Source: JBCBWG01 sp039186015 (lineage in GTDB: Bacteria; Pseudomonadota; Alphaproteobacteria; Rhizobiales; Hyphomicrobiaceae). Taken from it: a stretch of DNA of 64,000 nucleotides. Below the pieces are notes generated by a model that searched no databases, was not told where the DNA came from, and saw only the letters and a program-made list of their open reading frames with translations. The position numbers were made by a program, and so were the translations under genes. This document shows positions 44,047 through 52,315 of this stretch, in pieces; position 1 is the first letter of the stretch, and the number at the start of each line of letters is the position of its first letter. The stretch lies in NCBI GenBank assembly GCA_039186015.1, contig JBCDAH010000003.1:6415-70414 (forward strand). The letters run 5' to 3'.

Positions 44047-44438
44047 CCGAACAATTGATTAGATCGGCAGCGGTCCTCCAAGTCCGGGACGTGGTCGCAA
44101 GCGCCAAGTTCTACCGCGAGAGCCTTGGCTTTACCGGGCACAGTCTATGGGGCGAACCGCCATGTTTCGGCATTGTTGGTCGCGGCACCGTTACGGTCTT
44201 TCTCGATCAGATCGCCCCGGATAAGGAGATCACTCTGAACCATTACTGGGCGGCATACATCTATGTTGAAGATGTCAACGCGCTGGTCGACGAGTTTCGT
44301 AATCGCGGCGCTGAGATTCTACGTGAACCGGAGGACCAGCCCTACGGTTGCAGGGATTTCGATGTTCGCGATCTCGATGGCCACGTGATTGCGTTTGGTC
44401 AGGACCTCGTACCGGGACCTGCCGGGCCGGGGCTCTAA
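44043..44438 (+). CDS. Glyoxalase / bleomycin-resistance (VOC) family protein
   Basis: A 131-residue single VOC domain: the first half begins SAAVLQVRDVVASAKFYRES with GFTGHSLWGEPPCFGIVGRG, and the second half has YIYVEDVNALVDEFRNRGAE and a final GCRDFDVRDLDGHVIAFGQD with the metal-site Glu replaced by Gln-Asp neighbours. The fold covers many activities, including epimerases and dioxygenases. Its 4-bp overlap with the CoA lyase gene and the following hydratase suggest a part in the same pathway, but methylmalonyl-CoA epimerase is not supported by length or sequence. Confidence 0.78.
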   Translation: MTEQLIRSAAVLQVRDVVASAKFYRESLGFTGHSLWGEPPCFGIVGRGTVTVFLDQIAPDKEITLNHYWAAYIYVEDVNALVDEFRNRGAEILREPEDQPYGCRDFDVRDLDGHVIAFGQDLVPGPAGPGL

Positions 44439-44493
44439 TGACGCAGACTCTCAGCTTCGAAATCCGGCGTGCGGCTTATGGGCGGGCGAGGCG

Positions 44494-45546
44494 ATGACAA
44501 AAGCGAATGCCGGCAACTATTTTGAAGACTTCACCGTTGGGCAGATGCTCCAGCACGCCACGCCGCGCACGCTGACCGTTGGTGATCAGGCGCTCTATAT
44601 GGCGCTGTACGGGCCGCGGTTTGCCGTGCAGTCCTCGCATGCGCTGGCGACACGGCTCGGCTATCGCGATACGCCGCTTGATGATCTGCTGGTTTTTCAC
44701 ACGGTGTTTGGCAAGACCGTTCCGGACATTTCCCTGAATGCGGTTGCCAACCTCGGCTACGCCGAATGTCGGTTTCTGCAACCGGTTTTTCCAGGCGACA
44801 CGCTGTCGGCGCGTTCTGAGGTCATCGGCGTCAAGGAAAACTCAAACGGAAAGACAGGCGTTGTTTACGTCCGGTCGACTGGTGAAAATCAGCATGGAGA
44901 TGCCGTTCTCAGCTTTGTGCGCTGGGTGATGGTCAACAAGCGGTCAGCTGACAGCGTCTCGCCGCTGCCCGTGGTTCCGAAACTGGACGGAGCTGTGGCT
45001 GCAAGCGATTTGGTGGTGGGTGTTCCGGCCTTTCGGTCATCGGACTATGACGTTGAACTCGCCGGCTCGCCACATCGATGGGCCGACTACGACATTGGTG
45101 AGCGCATCGACCATGTCGACGGCGTCACGCTTGAAGAAGCCGAACATCAGCTCGCGACGCGTCTTTATCAAAACACGGCGAAAGTTCATTTTAATCAGCA
45201 CGTTCAAGGCGAGGGTCGTTTCGGACGCAGATTGGTCTATGGCGGCGTTGTGATGTCGCTGGCTCGGGCCATCGCGTTTAATGGCCTTGGGAATGCGTTT
45301 CATATTGCCGCGATCAATGGTGGGCAGCACGTTGCCCCGGTGTTCGCTGGTGATACGCTGTATGCGTGGTCCAAGGTGCTTGATCAGGCTGAATGTGCGG
45401 GCCGCCTCGATATCGGCGCTTTGCGAACGCGGCTTGTTGCCACAAAGAATGTGCCCTGTGCAGATTTTCCGTACAAGCTTGACGACAAAACTTATGAAGA
45501 CGGCGTCGTTTTGGATCTTGATATCTGGCTCCTGATACCACGATAG
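44494..45546 (+). CDS. mch: Mesaconyl-CoA hydratase (MaoC family)
   Basis: Mch hydrates mesaconyl-C1-CoA to beta-methylmalyl-CoA in the ethylmalonyl-CoA pathway for acetyl-CoA assimilation. The 350-residue protein (start MTKANAGNYFEDFTVGQMLQ) has two MaoC hot-dog domains; HATPRTLTVGDQALYMALYG, LDDLLVFHTVFGKTVPDISL, NAVANLGYAECRFLQPVFPG and KENSNGKTGVVYVRSTGENQ closely match what I recall of Mch from Rhodobacter and Methylobacterium. The adjacent CoA lyase fits the next step of the pathway. Confidence 0.88.
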   Translation: MTKANAGNYFEDFTVGQMLQHATPRTLTVGDQALYMALYGPRFAVQSSHALATRLGYRDTPLDDLLVFHTVFGKTVPDISLNAVANLGYAECRFLQPVFPGDTLSARSEVIGVKENSNGKTGVVYVRSTGENQHGDAVLSFVRWVMVNKRSADSVSPLPVVPKLDGAVAASDLVVGVPAFRSSDYDVELAGSPHRWADYDIGERIDHVDGVTLEEAEHQLATRLYQNTAKVHFNQHVQGEGRFGRRLVYGGVVMSLARAIAFNGLGNAFHIAAINGGQHVAPVFAGDTLYAWSKVLDQAECAGRLDIGALRTRLVATKNVPCADFPYKLDDKTYEDGVVLDLDIWLLIPR

Positions 45547-45705
45547 TGTGGTTATCTGGCTTTTGCGCCGTGCATTCCTCATGACAATCAGTGATGAGAT
45601 GACGTACGGCGCTCTTATGTGCCGCGTTTTTGTGCGTTTCCGACCATTGCTGGTATTGCTGCAGCGCGTTAGAAGGTCCGGCCAGTTTAGACTTGGAGAA
45701 CCCGA

Positions 45706-46104
45706 ATGGCTCGCGTTGATCGTGAAGCTTCTGATCCGCGTCCGCTGTCACCGCATCTGCAGGTCTATACGCCTGAGATCAACATGGTGATGTCGATCGT
45801 ACATCGCATAACCGGTGTGGCGCTTTATGCCGGAACGCTACTGTTGGCGTGGTGGCTGATCGCGGCAGCAACAAGTCCCGAGTCCTTTGCATTGGTCAGC
45901 GAGCTGTTTGGCTCAATCCTCGGTCGCGTTGTCCTGATCGGGTACACTTGGGCGCTATTGCACCACATGTTCGGCGGCATCCGGCACTTTGTGTGGGACA
46001 CGGGCCGCGGCTTCGGTCTGGCGTACGTTGATGCCATGTGTTGGGCGACGCTGATAGGTTCCGTTGGCATAACAGCGGCGATCTGGTTGTTGTTCGGATT
46101 CTAG
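45706..46104 (+). CDS. sdhC: Succinate dehydrogenase cytochrome b556 subunit
   Basis: Membrane anchor that binds heme b and ubiquinone for succinate dehydrogenase (complex II). The 132-residue protein has the SdhC opening RPLSPHLQVYTPEINMVMSI and VHRITGVALYAG (Ser and Arg of the quinone site), three helices, and LLHHMFGGIRHFVWDTGRGF with the heme-ligand His. It begins the sdhC-D-A-(unknown)-B series, 30 bp before sdhD. Confidence 0.95.
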   Translation: MARVDREASDPRPLSPHLQVYTPEINMVMSIVHRITGVALYAGTLLLAWWLIAAATSPESFALVSELFGSILGRVVLIGYTWALLHHMFGGIRHFVWDTGRGFGLAYVDAMCWATLIGSVGITAAIWLLFGF

Positions 46105-46134
46105 TCTCAGGTCCTGGATTGAGGTGAAGCAGAC

Positions 46135-46515
46135 ATGCGCATGAGAACACCGCTTAAGTCCGTAAGACGTCTGGGGTCCGCACGAGAGGGTTCGGAGCAC
46201 TTTTGGGCGCAACGCGTCACAGCCGTCGCAAACATGATACTTGCGATTGCGTTCGTGGCTCTGATTGCCTCGTTGGCGGGGGCAGATCACGCCAGCGTTA
46301 AGGCCGCTGTAGCAAATCCGCTCGTATCACTTGTACTCCTATTGTTCGTCGTGTCTGGGACGTACCATATGAAACTCGGTATGCAGGTTGTTATCGAGGA
46401 CTACATCACGGGCGAAGGGATGAAGATCATTCTCCTGATGCTGAACATGTTTTTCGCAATCGTGATTGGTCTCGCCTGCATCCTCGCAATTCTGAAGATC
46501 AGCTTTGGGACCTGA
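46135..46515 (+). CDS. sdhD: Succinate dehydrogenase hydrophobic membrane anchor subunit
   Basis: The second membrane subunit of complex II. The 126-residue protein carries LGSAREGSEHFWAQRVTAVA near the N-terminus, three hydrophobic helices, the heme-ligand His in YHMKLGMQVVIEDYI with the quinone-site Asp-Tyr nearby, and a final ILAILKISFGT. Size and order match alphaproteobacterial SdhD. It is 5 bp from sdhA. Confidence 0.95.
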   Translation: MRMRTPLKSVRRLGSAREGSEHFWAQRVTAVANMILAIAFVALIASLAGADHASVKAAVANPLVSLVLLLFVVSGTYHMKLGMQVVIEDYITGEGMKIILLMLNMFFAIVIGLACILAILKISFGT

Positions 46516-46520
46516 AGCTC

Positions 46521-48374
46521 ATGGCACTCAACGGTAACGGCCGCGCAAACGGCTCATTTGACAGTGCGCCGGCACAGAACGGCAAGGCTTACGACATTGT
46601 GGATCATACCTATGATGTCGTGGTGGTCGGTGCTGGTGGTGCCGGCTTGCGGGCCACCCTGGGTGCCGCGCAGGCCGGCTTGAGAACCGCATGTGTCACG
46701 AAGGTGTTTCCCACCCGGTCTCATACCGTTGCGGCTCAAGGCGGCGTCGCGGCGGCACTTGGCAACATGGGCCAGGATGACTGGCGCTGGCACATGTATG
46801 ACACCGTGAAAGGTGCGGATTGGCTGGGTGACCAGGACGCGATCGAATACCTCTGCCGACATGCGCCCGAGGCCGTCTACGAACTGGAGCACTACGGTGT
46901 GCCGTTCTCGCGCACGGAAGACGGGCGCATTTACCAACGTCCGTTCGGCGGCATGACAACGAACTACGGCGAAGGTCCAGCAGCGCAGCGTACGTGTGCT
47001 GCGGCGGACCGCACCGGCCACGCCATGCTACACACGCTTTATGGCCAATCGCTGCGGCACTCAGCCGAGTTCTTTATCGAATACTTTGCGATCGACCTGA
47101 TCATGGATCAGGAAGGTGCATGCCGGGGTGTGGTCGCCATGTCCCTAGAAGATGGCAAGATCCATAGGTTCCGCGCGAAGAAGACAGTGCTCGCAACGGG
47201 CGGTTACGGCCGGGCCTATTTCTCCTGCACGTCAGCGCACACTTGCACGGGCGACGGCAACGCGATGGTGCTACGTGCCGGGCTGCCATTGCAGGATATG
47301 GAGTTCGTTCAATTCCATCCGACCGGGATCTACGGCGCCGGCGTCCTGATCACGGAAGGATCGCGAGGAGAGGGCGGCTACCTGACGAACAGTGAGGGCG
47401 AGCGTTTCATGGAGCGGTACGCCCCAAGCGCAAAGGATCTCGCATCGCGGGATGTCGTCTCGCGCTCCATGACGGTCGAAATTCGCGAGGGGCGCGGTGT
47501 GGGCCCGAACAAGGATCACATCTATCTCCATCTGGACCATCTGGACCCGAAAATCCTTGCCGAGCGTTTGCCCGGTATTACCGAGAGCGCCAAGGTCTTC
47601 TCGGGTGTTGATGTGCGCCGTGAGCCGATCCCGGTTATTCCGACCGTGCACTACAATATGGGTGGCATACCGACGAATTATCACGGTGAAGTGCTGACCC
47701 TGAAGAACGGCGATCCAGACCATGTCGTTCCGGGGTTGATGGCGATTGGTGAAGCGGCTTGCGTTTCGGTGCACGGGGCCAATCGACTTGGCTCGAACTC
47801 TCTGATCGATCTGGTCGTGTTTGGCCGCGCCGCCGGCCTGCGTTGCGGTGATACGGTTGAGGCTGGTGCAGCTCAGCCGGAACTACCGTCCGATGCGGCT
47901 GATTTGGCGCTGTCACGGCTGGATCGCTATCGCCATGCTACCGGCGATACGCTGACATCCGAAATGCGGCTGAGCATGCAACGCGTAATGCAGTCGAACT
48001 GTGCGGTGTTCCGTGACGGCGATGTCATGGAAGAGGGTCTGCGTGAAATCTCGGATATTTGGAGAACGCTGCCGTCGATCCGCGTGAACGATCGGTCCTT
48101 AGTCTGGAACTCCGATTTGATCGAGGCCATGGAGTACGACAATCTGATCGCTCAGGCGGCGGTTACGGTGGCGAGCGCCGTCAACCGAACGGAAAGCCGC
48201 GGGGCCCATGCTCGGGAAGATTATCCGGATCGTGATGATGCGGAATGGATGAAGCACACATTGGCGTGGACTGACGACGCCAACGCGACGGTGCGTCTCG
48301 ACTATCGCCCCGTGCACACGTTCACGATGACAAACGAGGTCGGTTACATCGAACCGAAGGCCCGAGTTTACTAG
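46521..48374 (+). CDS. sdhA: Succinate dehydrogenase flavoprotein subunit
   Basis: Oxidises succinate to fumarate with covalently bound FAD. The 617-residue protein has the dinucleotide motif VVVVGAGGAGLRA (about 33-45), the FAD-linking His in RSHTVAAQGGVAAALGN (about His68), the active site FHPTGIYGAGVLITEGSRGE, and VSVHGANRLGSNSLIDLVVF. Length is normal. A terminator 52 bp after the stop separates it from the unknown gene and sdhB. Confidence 0.97.
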   Translation: MALNGNGRANGSFDSAPAQNGKAYDIVDHTYDVVVVGAGGAGLRATLGAAQAGLRTACVTKVFPTRSHTVAAQGGVAAALGNMGQDDWRWHMYDTVKGADWLGDQDAIEYLCRHAPEAVYELEHYGVPFSRTEDGRIYQRPFGGMTTNYGEGPAAQRTCAAADRTGHAMLHTLYGQSLRHSAEFFIEYFAIDLIMDQEGACRGVVAMSLEDGKIHRFRAKKTVLATGGYGRAYFSCTSAHTCTGDGNAMVLRAGLPLQDMEFVQFHPTGIYGAGVLITEGSRGEGGYLTNSEGERFMERYAPSAKDLASRDVVSRSMTVEIREGRGVGPNKDHIYLHLDHLDPKILAERLPGITESAKVFSGVDVRREPIPVIPTVHYNMGGIPTNYHGEVLTLKNGDPDHVVPGLMAIGEAACVSVHGANRLGSNSLIDLVVFGRAAGLRCGDTVEAGAAQPELPSDAADLALSRLDRYRHATGDTLTSEMRLSMQRVMQSNCAVFRDGDVMEEGLREISDIWRTLPSIRVNDRSLVWNSDLIEAMEYDNLIAQAAVTVASAVNRTESRGAHAREDYPDRDDAEWMKHTLAWTDDANATVRLDYRPVHTFTMTNEVGYIEPKARVY

Positions 48375-48425
48375 GGTCTGTTGGGTTCGGCCGGAATCCG
48401 CATCGCTATTGGTTATCCACCGATG

Positions 48426-48451
48426 TGCCGGGCCTAATGGCCCGGCATTTT
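48426..48451 (+). terminator. Terminator-like stem after sdhA
   Basis: TGCCGGGCC-TAAT-GGCCCGGCA (9 bp, GC-rich) is followed by TTTT. It would end or attenuate transcription between sdhA and sdhB. Confidence 0.75.
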
Positions 48452-48631
48452 GCGTTTCAGCCCCAACGTTCTTGCCGCGATTGTCGAACTCGGAGAGGCT
48501 GACGCGAGCGTCGTGCTCGTGTGTCCGGTCTTGGTGCCCGGATGCTGTCGATTTCAGGTGTCGACTGCGGCGCGACGTGGCATGACCAAGTGGTCGATTA
48601 CTGCCATCCGATTGCGCGGGGGAGCTCAAGG

Positions 48632-49237
48632 ATGCCGGCCAAACCAAAGACGGCGAAACCAAAGGCCGACGACCCGGATACGCGAATTGCGCCGGATCCA
48701 TTCATTGTTGTCTTGCCGGCCCTGTCGGCCCTTGGCGCGGTCACGTGCATAGCGGCCGTGAACTGGGCGGCTGAGGATAAGACGCCAGAGCGGCCGAAGG
48801 CGCGGCGCAAAGCCACAGCGGCGCTCCGCGATCTGGAGAGCTGTTGTCTGGGCCTGCAGGAGATCTTTCGACGCTTCAAACGCTATCCGCGCTTGTTCGC
48901 CGGAGAGGGCGCCTCGGCGTCGTCGCCGTTGAAGTTCGGCGTCCACGGCCCGCGCATATCTTCAGACGAGGCAAGGATCTTTCAACAGTTGATGAACGAT
49001 ACTGCGTCGATGATGGTCCTGGCGGCTCAGAATGCCGTTGACGTGATGGCGGCTGTCGAAGATGGCGAAGTCAATCCCCCTGAGGACGTCTTCTACGCGT
49101 TCGGTGAGGCGCAGGACAAGCTCAACGCGCTCATTCAGGATCGCGCCACCATGAAGCAGACGGTGGAGACCGGCGCCGAAATCGCGGAGGGGCTTACGGT
49201 TCTCGTCCAGAAGTTGAAGGCGTACCGGACTGACTGA
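48632..49237 (+). CDS. Unknown protein between sdhA and sdhB
   Basis: I do not recognise this 201-residue protein. From the ATG at 48632, with GGGGGAG 7 bases upstream, it opens with a Lys/Pro-rich MPAKPKTAKPKADDPDTR, then a hydrophobic stretch (FIVVLPALSALGAVTCIAAV, about 23-42) that could be a signal anchor, then a helical region with RATAALRDLESCCLGLQEIF-like sequence, EARIFQQLMNDTASMM, and a final coiled-coil-like TVETGAEIAEGLTVLVQKLK. It lies 126 bp before sdhB and 257 bp after sdhA, past a terminator. A link to complex II is suggested only by position. Confidence 0.65.
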   Translation: MPAKPKTAKPKADDPDTRIAPDPFIVVLPALSALGAVTCIAAVNWAAEDKTPERPKARRKATAALRDLESCCLGLQEIFRRFKRYPRLFAGEGASASSPLKFGVHGPRISSDEARIFQQLMNDTASMMVLAAQNAVDVMAAVEDGEVNPPEDVFYAFGEAQDKLNALIQDRATMKQTVETGAEIAEGLTVLVQKLKAYRTD

Positions 49238-49363
49238 CGATCGAGACGACAAAGTGCGGACAGTGTGCCGCAGATTTTCGAATTCGGCACGGCACAGCGT
49301 TGACTCGGCGGTGCCGACAACCGATTCAAAGACGTGCATGCAATCCATCTGGGACGCCCGAAA

Positions 49364-50158
49364 ATGGTTCAGCTAACACTGCCCAAGAACTCCGTGGTGA
49401 AACGCGGAAAGGTCTGGAACAAGCCCGACCGAAAAGAGGCATCCGCGAAGGGCAAGTGGAAAGAGTTCCGCATTTATCGATGGAACGGAGAAGACGGCCA
49501 GAACCCGCGCGTCGACACGTACTTTGTCGATCTCGAGTCCTGCGGCCCAATGGTTCTGGATGCGCTTATCAAGATCAAAAATGAGATCGACACGACACTG
49601 ACATTTCGCCGCTCCTGTCGCGAGGGAATCTGCGGGTCGTGTTCCATGAACATCGACGGCAAGAACGGGCTCGCCTGCTTAACGGCGATTGAAGACGTTA
49701 AAGGTCCTGTCCGGATTTATCCGTTGCCGCATCTGCGCATCGTCAAGGACCTCGTCCCCGATATGACGAACTTCTATGCGCAATTGCGCTCAATCGAGCC
49801 CTGGTTGAAGACCGATACGCCAACACCGCCGCGTGAGTGGCGCCAAAGCCGTGATGATCGCGAGCAACTGGACGGGCTTTATGAGTGCATTCTGTGCGCG
49901 TGTTGCTCGACGTCCTGCCCGAGCTATTGGTGGAATTCGGACCGCTACCTCGGTCCTGCGGTTCTGTTGCAGGCGTATCGATGGGTCATCGACAGCCGTG
50001 ACGAGGCCACTGGTGAACGCCTGGACGATCTCGAGGATCCATTCCGACTTTACCGGTGCCATACGATTTTGAATTGTGCGAAAGCCTGTCCAAAGGGCCT
50101 CAATCCAGCGAAAGCCATTGCTGAGCTGAAAAAGCTCATGGTTGAGCGACGCGTCTAA
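49364..50158 (+). CDS. sdhB: Succinate dehydrogenase iron-sulfur subunit
   Basis: Carries electrons from FAD to quinone through three Fe-S clusters. The 264-residue protein (start MVQLTLPKNSVVKRGKVWNK) has the [2Fe-2S] motif CREGICGSCSMNIDGKNGLAC (Cys at 88, 93, 96 and 108 approximately), then CILCACCSTSCPSYWW and CHTILNCAKACPKGLNP for the [4Fe-4S] and [3Fe-4S] clusters. Length is typical of alphaproteobacteria. It converges on the H1-like gene with a bidirectional terminator between. Confidence 0.97.
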   Translation: MVQLTLPKNSVVKRGKVWNKPDRKEASAKGKWKEFRIYRWNGEDGQNPRVDTYFVDLESCGPMVLDALIKIKNEIDTTLTFRRSCREGICGSCSMNIDGKNGLACLTAIEDVKGPVRIYPLPHLRIVKDLVPDMTNFYAQLRSIEPWLKTDTPTPPREWRQSRDDREQLDGLYECILCACCSTSCPSYWWNSDRYLGPAVLLQAYRWVIDSRDEATGERLDDLEDPFRLYRCHTILNCAKACPKGLNPAKAIAELKKLMVERRV

Positions 50159-50228
50159 AGCGGCTTCATCTAAATCTGACGCGTTTAAGGGCCATTTGCC
50201 CAAATTCAGCCCGCTGAGCACAATAGAC

Positions 50229-50270
50229 AAAAAAATCGCCGGTGGTTGTGGAAACCGCCGGCGATTTCTT
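50229..50270. terminator. Bidirectional terminator between sdhB and the H1-like gene
   Basis: The stem AAATCGCCGGTGGTT / AAACCGCCGGCGATTT has a 4-base loop, with an A-run on the left and TTTCTTT on the right, so it can work on both strands. Confidence 0.88.
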
Positions 50271-50361
50271 TGGGATGTGCAAACACCAAGGTGGGATACT
50301 GGTTCCGCAAAGCATTTGCTGATTACAGCAAATGGCAATCTCCGCGGAACTTAAGCGTCTC

Positions 50362-50937
50362 TTACTTTGCGCGGGTACGCTTTGCAGCCGGCTTGGAAGC
50401 TTTTGCCCGTGCAACAGAAGACTTTGGAGCCGCAGCCGTCTTCCGAGCAGAGGTCGACTTAGCCTTTGCGGCAGCAGCGCGTGTTGTCTTGGCTTTGCTG
50501 GCCGGTGCCTTCTTTGTGATCGCCTTTGCAGCAGTTTTTGCGGCAGTTTTCGTTGCAGTGGCTTTTGGCTTCGATGCAACTTTAGCCTTAGCTGTTGCTT
50601 TAGACTTGGCAGCAGTCTTTGTCTTTGTAGCAGCCGCTTTGGTCGTCTTAGGAGCTGCAGCTTTTCTTGCCGTCGTCTTACGCGACGCAGCCTTTGCAGC
50701 CGTAGCTGTTCCAGCCTTTGCTTTCGCCGGAGCTGCTTTCTTTACTGGCTTGGCAGCAGCCTTTTTCGCGACTGTTGCTTTGGTTGCGCGCTTTACTGGT
50801 GCTTTAGCAGCTGGTGCCGTTTTGGCAGAGGCCTTCACCGCAGCAGGCACAGTCGTTGCTTTTTTCGTGGTTGCCTTTTTCGGGGCGGCTTTTTTAGCGC
50901 GCGCCGTTGTCGGCTTCTTCGCAGTCGTTTTTGCCAT
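50362..50937 (-). CDS. Histone H1-like nucleoid protein
   Basis: A 191-residue protein made almost entirely of Ala, Lys, Thr, Pro, Ser and Arg. It starts MAKTTAKKPTTARAKKAAPK and repeats AAK/TKK-type units to the end (RTRAK), with no acidic patches or cysteines. Such proteins resemble eukaryotic histone H1 tails and bacterial HC/AlgP-like proteins that bind and condense DNA. The low-complexity composition would make misassignment to another function easy, but an H1-like nucleoid role is the usual reading. The upstream 440-bp region has clustered GANTC sites and a DnaA box. Confidence 0.85.
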   Translation of the reverse strand: MAKTTAKKPTTARAKKAAPKKATTKKATTVPAAVKASAKTAPAAKAPVKRATKATVAKKAAAKPVKKAAPAKAKAGTATAAKAASRKTTARKAAAPKTTKAAATKTKTAAKSKATAKAKVASKPKATATKTAAKTAAKAITKKAPASKAKTTRAAAAKAKSTSARKTAAAPKSSVARAKASKPAAKRTRAK

Positions 50938-51210
50938 TAGTCTTGCTCTCTCTCTGTAATCAAGTTCGAATCAGATCGAACGAGAAAAACCATGCGCAAT
51001 TTGAATTGATTTGTTGACACTGTAATTGTTTTGGCGGGTGGAAATTTGTAACGTCGGTAGAATTTGTTGCACAAAATCATCAATTTTGATGCCGGTCACG
51101 CGTTCGCGACAGTCTGAGCAGCGCGTGCGTGATGTTTGATAGTGATACAGAAATTGGATTTCGCAAGTTCGACCTCACCGTTTGAACCGAAATTCAAAGT
51201 TGGCCTTCGC

Positions 51211-51248
51211 GATTCAAATCACACGATTCGAAGTGCGGATTCCGATTC
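51211..51248. promoter_or_regulatory. Cluster of four GANTC (CcrM-type) sites
   Basis: GATTC occurs at 51211, 51225, 51238 and 51244, four times in 38 bp. GANTC is the CcrM methylation target in alphaproteobacteria, and such clusters at promoters can tie transcription to the replication-dependent methylation state. No regulator is seen here. Confidence 0.55.
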
Positions 51249-51288
51249 ACGAAGTTCAGTGTCGGATGCGCGAACACCGCAATGCGGT

Positions 51289-51297
51289 TGTGGATAA
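51289..51297 (-). promoter_or_regulatory. Consensus DnaA box
   Basis: TGTGGATAA is the exact reverse complement of the DnaA box TTATCCACA. It lies about 350 bp upstream of the H1-like start. A single 9-mer can occur by chance, but none of the degenerate boxes in the putative origin match as well. Confidence 0.45.
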
Positions 51298-51321
51298 TCG
51301 AGATAGCGACTGACTGAAATT

Positions 51322-51362
51322 CAAAACCGAGCGCTGATCAGCTGAAGCTGACCAACGCTCGG
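51322..51362 (-). terminator. Terminator of the GNAT gene
   Basis: On the minus strand, CCGAGCG...GCTGATCAGCGCTCGG forms a 16-bp imperfect stem (51327-51362) followed by TTTTGA. It lies 18 bp after the stop of the acetyltransferase gene. Confidence 0.75.
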
Positions 51363-51379
51363 AAAACGCCGCACGACTA

Positions 51380-51958
51380 TTATGCGGCCTTTGCTTTTGA
51401 CATTTGGATATCGAGGACGGCCATCATAAAGCCCACCCCGTCATCGACCTCTTCAGCAAGGATAGAGAAGTAGTTCGGTTCGCGAGGCACAATCTCGCCG
51501 ATAACTTCGCCATATTCGAAGCGCAGATCGGCTTCGTGCTTTCGGGCTATCGCCTGCATCTTTGTATTCTCGGCCAGGCAGCTCATATAAAGATGATGCA
51601 CGCCCCTGTTTCGGGCTGAGCGAATAACGCGACCCATCAGATCGGTGCCGACACCGCGATCCTGATAATCTTGTTCGACCGAAAAGGCGGCTTCCGCTTC
51701 GGTGCCCCACGTATCGCCAAGTTTGCGCAACTCGGCAGCTGCATGGATTTCGTTGCCGTCGCAATAGCCGTAAACGATGCTACCCATTTCCGACATCCGC
51801 TCTGCGTAATCCACGATGAAGGCATCGCTTACGGAATGCGCAAAACGGAGCCGACGGCTATCTCGGTTCAACCGCAGCAGATGATCGCGGAACTTGTCTC
51901 GTTCCGTCGGCCATAGCTTGCGGATGTGGTGTCCTCCCCAGAACGGTTGATCGCTCAT
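51380..51958 (-). CDS. GNAT family N-acetyltransferase
   Basis: A 192-residue GNAT enzyme. The core shows WGTEAEAAFSVEQDYQDRGV, the acetyl-CoA loop QDRGVGTDLMGRVIRSARNRG, and HHLYMSCLAENTKMQAIARK, typical of the fold. The early LWPTERDKFRDHLLRLNRDS, RRLRFAHSVSDAFI stretch recalls the acetyltransferase domain often found attached to CoA ligases or acting alone in alphaproteobacteria. The substrate is unknown. A terminator follows the stop. Confidence 0.88.
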   Translation of the reverse strand: MSDQPFWGGHHIRKLWPTERDKFRDHLLRLNRDSRRLRFAHSVSDAFIVDYAERMSEMGSIVYGYCDGNEIHAAAELRKLGDTWGTEAEAAFSVEQDYQDRGVGTDLMGRVIRSARNRGVHHLYMSCLAENTKMQAIARKHEADLRFEYGEVIGEIVPREPNYFSILAEEVDDGVGFMMAVLDIQMSKAKAA

Positions 51959-52315
51959 GTTATGAACCTCCGACCTGGACTACCGACATATGAGATCGTT
52001 TCAGACCGAGTTCGAACCATCCCACGCTAAGACTTCCGGTTCTCCTGTCCGACCACCCATATGATCGTACCTTGAGGTGGTCGGGCGTGCGTGTCGGCCA
52101 ACGCAGACCGTCCGCCCAGGGCGGAAATGATCGTAGTGTCAGCGTCGCTGACTTCCCACACACAAGAGTGCAGTGCAATATGAAATATTGCGGCGCAAAA
52201 AAGGAAGTCGGAGTTGCGAGGGCGGAGTGCAACCCTGCTATGACGATCGAGGCTGAATGCGGCGCGTGTCTGCGCATGTGGCGACAGGATCAGGGACTTG
52301 GGGGAAAGAACGACT
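51959..52315. other. Intergenic region with structured repeat copy 3
   Basis: No protein gene is supported here. The stretch holds dispersed repeat copy 3 (52014-52140) and leads into zapE, with GGGGGAAAG before its start. Positions 52141-52300 contain no feature I can name. Confidence 0.45.
52014..52140. repeat. Dispersed structured repeat, copy 3
   Basis: Begins with GAACCATCCCACG, close to the other copies. An inner perfect stem CCGACCACC / GGTGGTCGG (52049-52057 and 52076-52084) corresponds to the inner stem of copy 1. The terminal hairpin is GTCCGCC-CAG-GGCGGAA (52110-52126) followed by ATGATCGTAGT, similar to the tails of copies 2 and 4. It is the most diverged full-length copy and lies between the divergent GNAT and zapE genes. 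Confidence 0.65.

Larger units (their letters stand above)
50938..51379. other. AT-rich upstream region of the H1-like gene
   Basis: No protein gene is supported in these 442 bp. The stretch is more AT-rich than its neighbours and holds a cluster of four GATTC sites (51211-51248), one GAATC (50968-50972), a consensus DnaA box (51289-51297) and a terminator for the convergent-side GNAT gene (51322-51362). Repeated TTCAAA and TTCGAA words are frequent. On the minus strand, AGAGAGAGAG lies just before the H1-like ATG and may be its ribosome site. Confidence 0.5.

Noticed and set aside
44043..44438. Assignment of the VOC protein as methylmalonyl-CoA epimerase.
   Set aside because: The sequence lacks the epimerase-type conserved segments I would expect; only fold-level similarity is visible.
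50332..50959. Long plus-strand frames opposite the H1-like gene.
   Set aside because: These are mirror frames of a Lys/Ala codon-biased gene (runs of Ala, Val and Phe or Ser and Cys); the minus-strand product has a coherent composition and a start with an upstream purine run.
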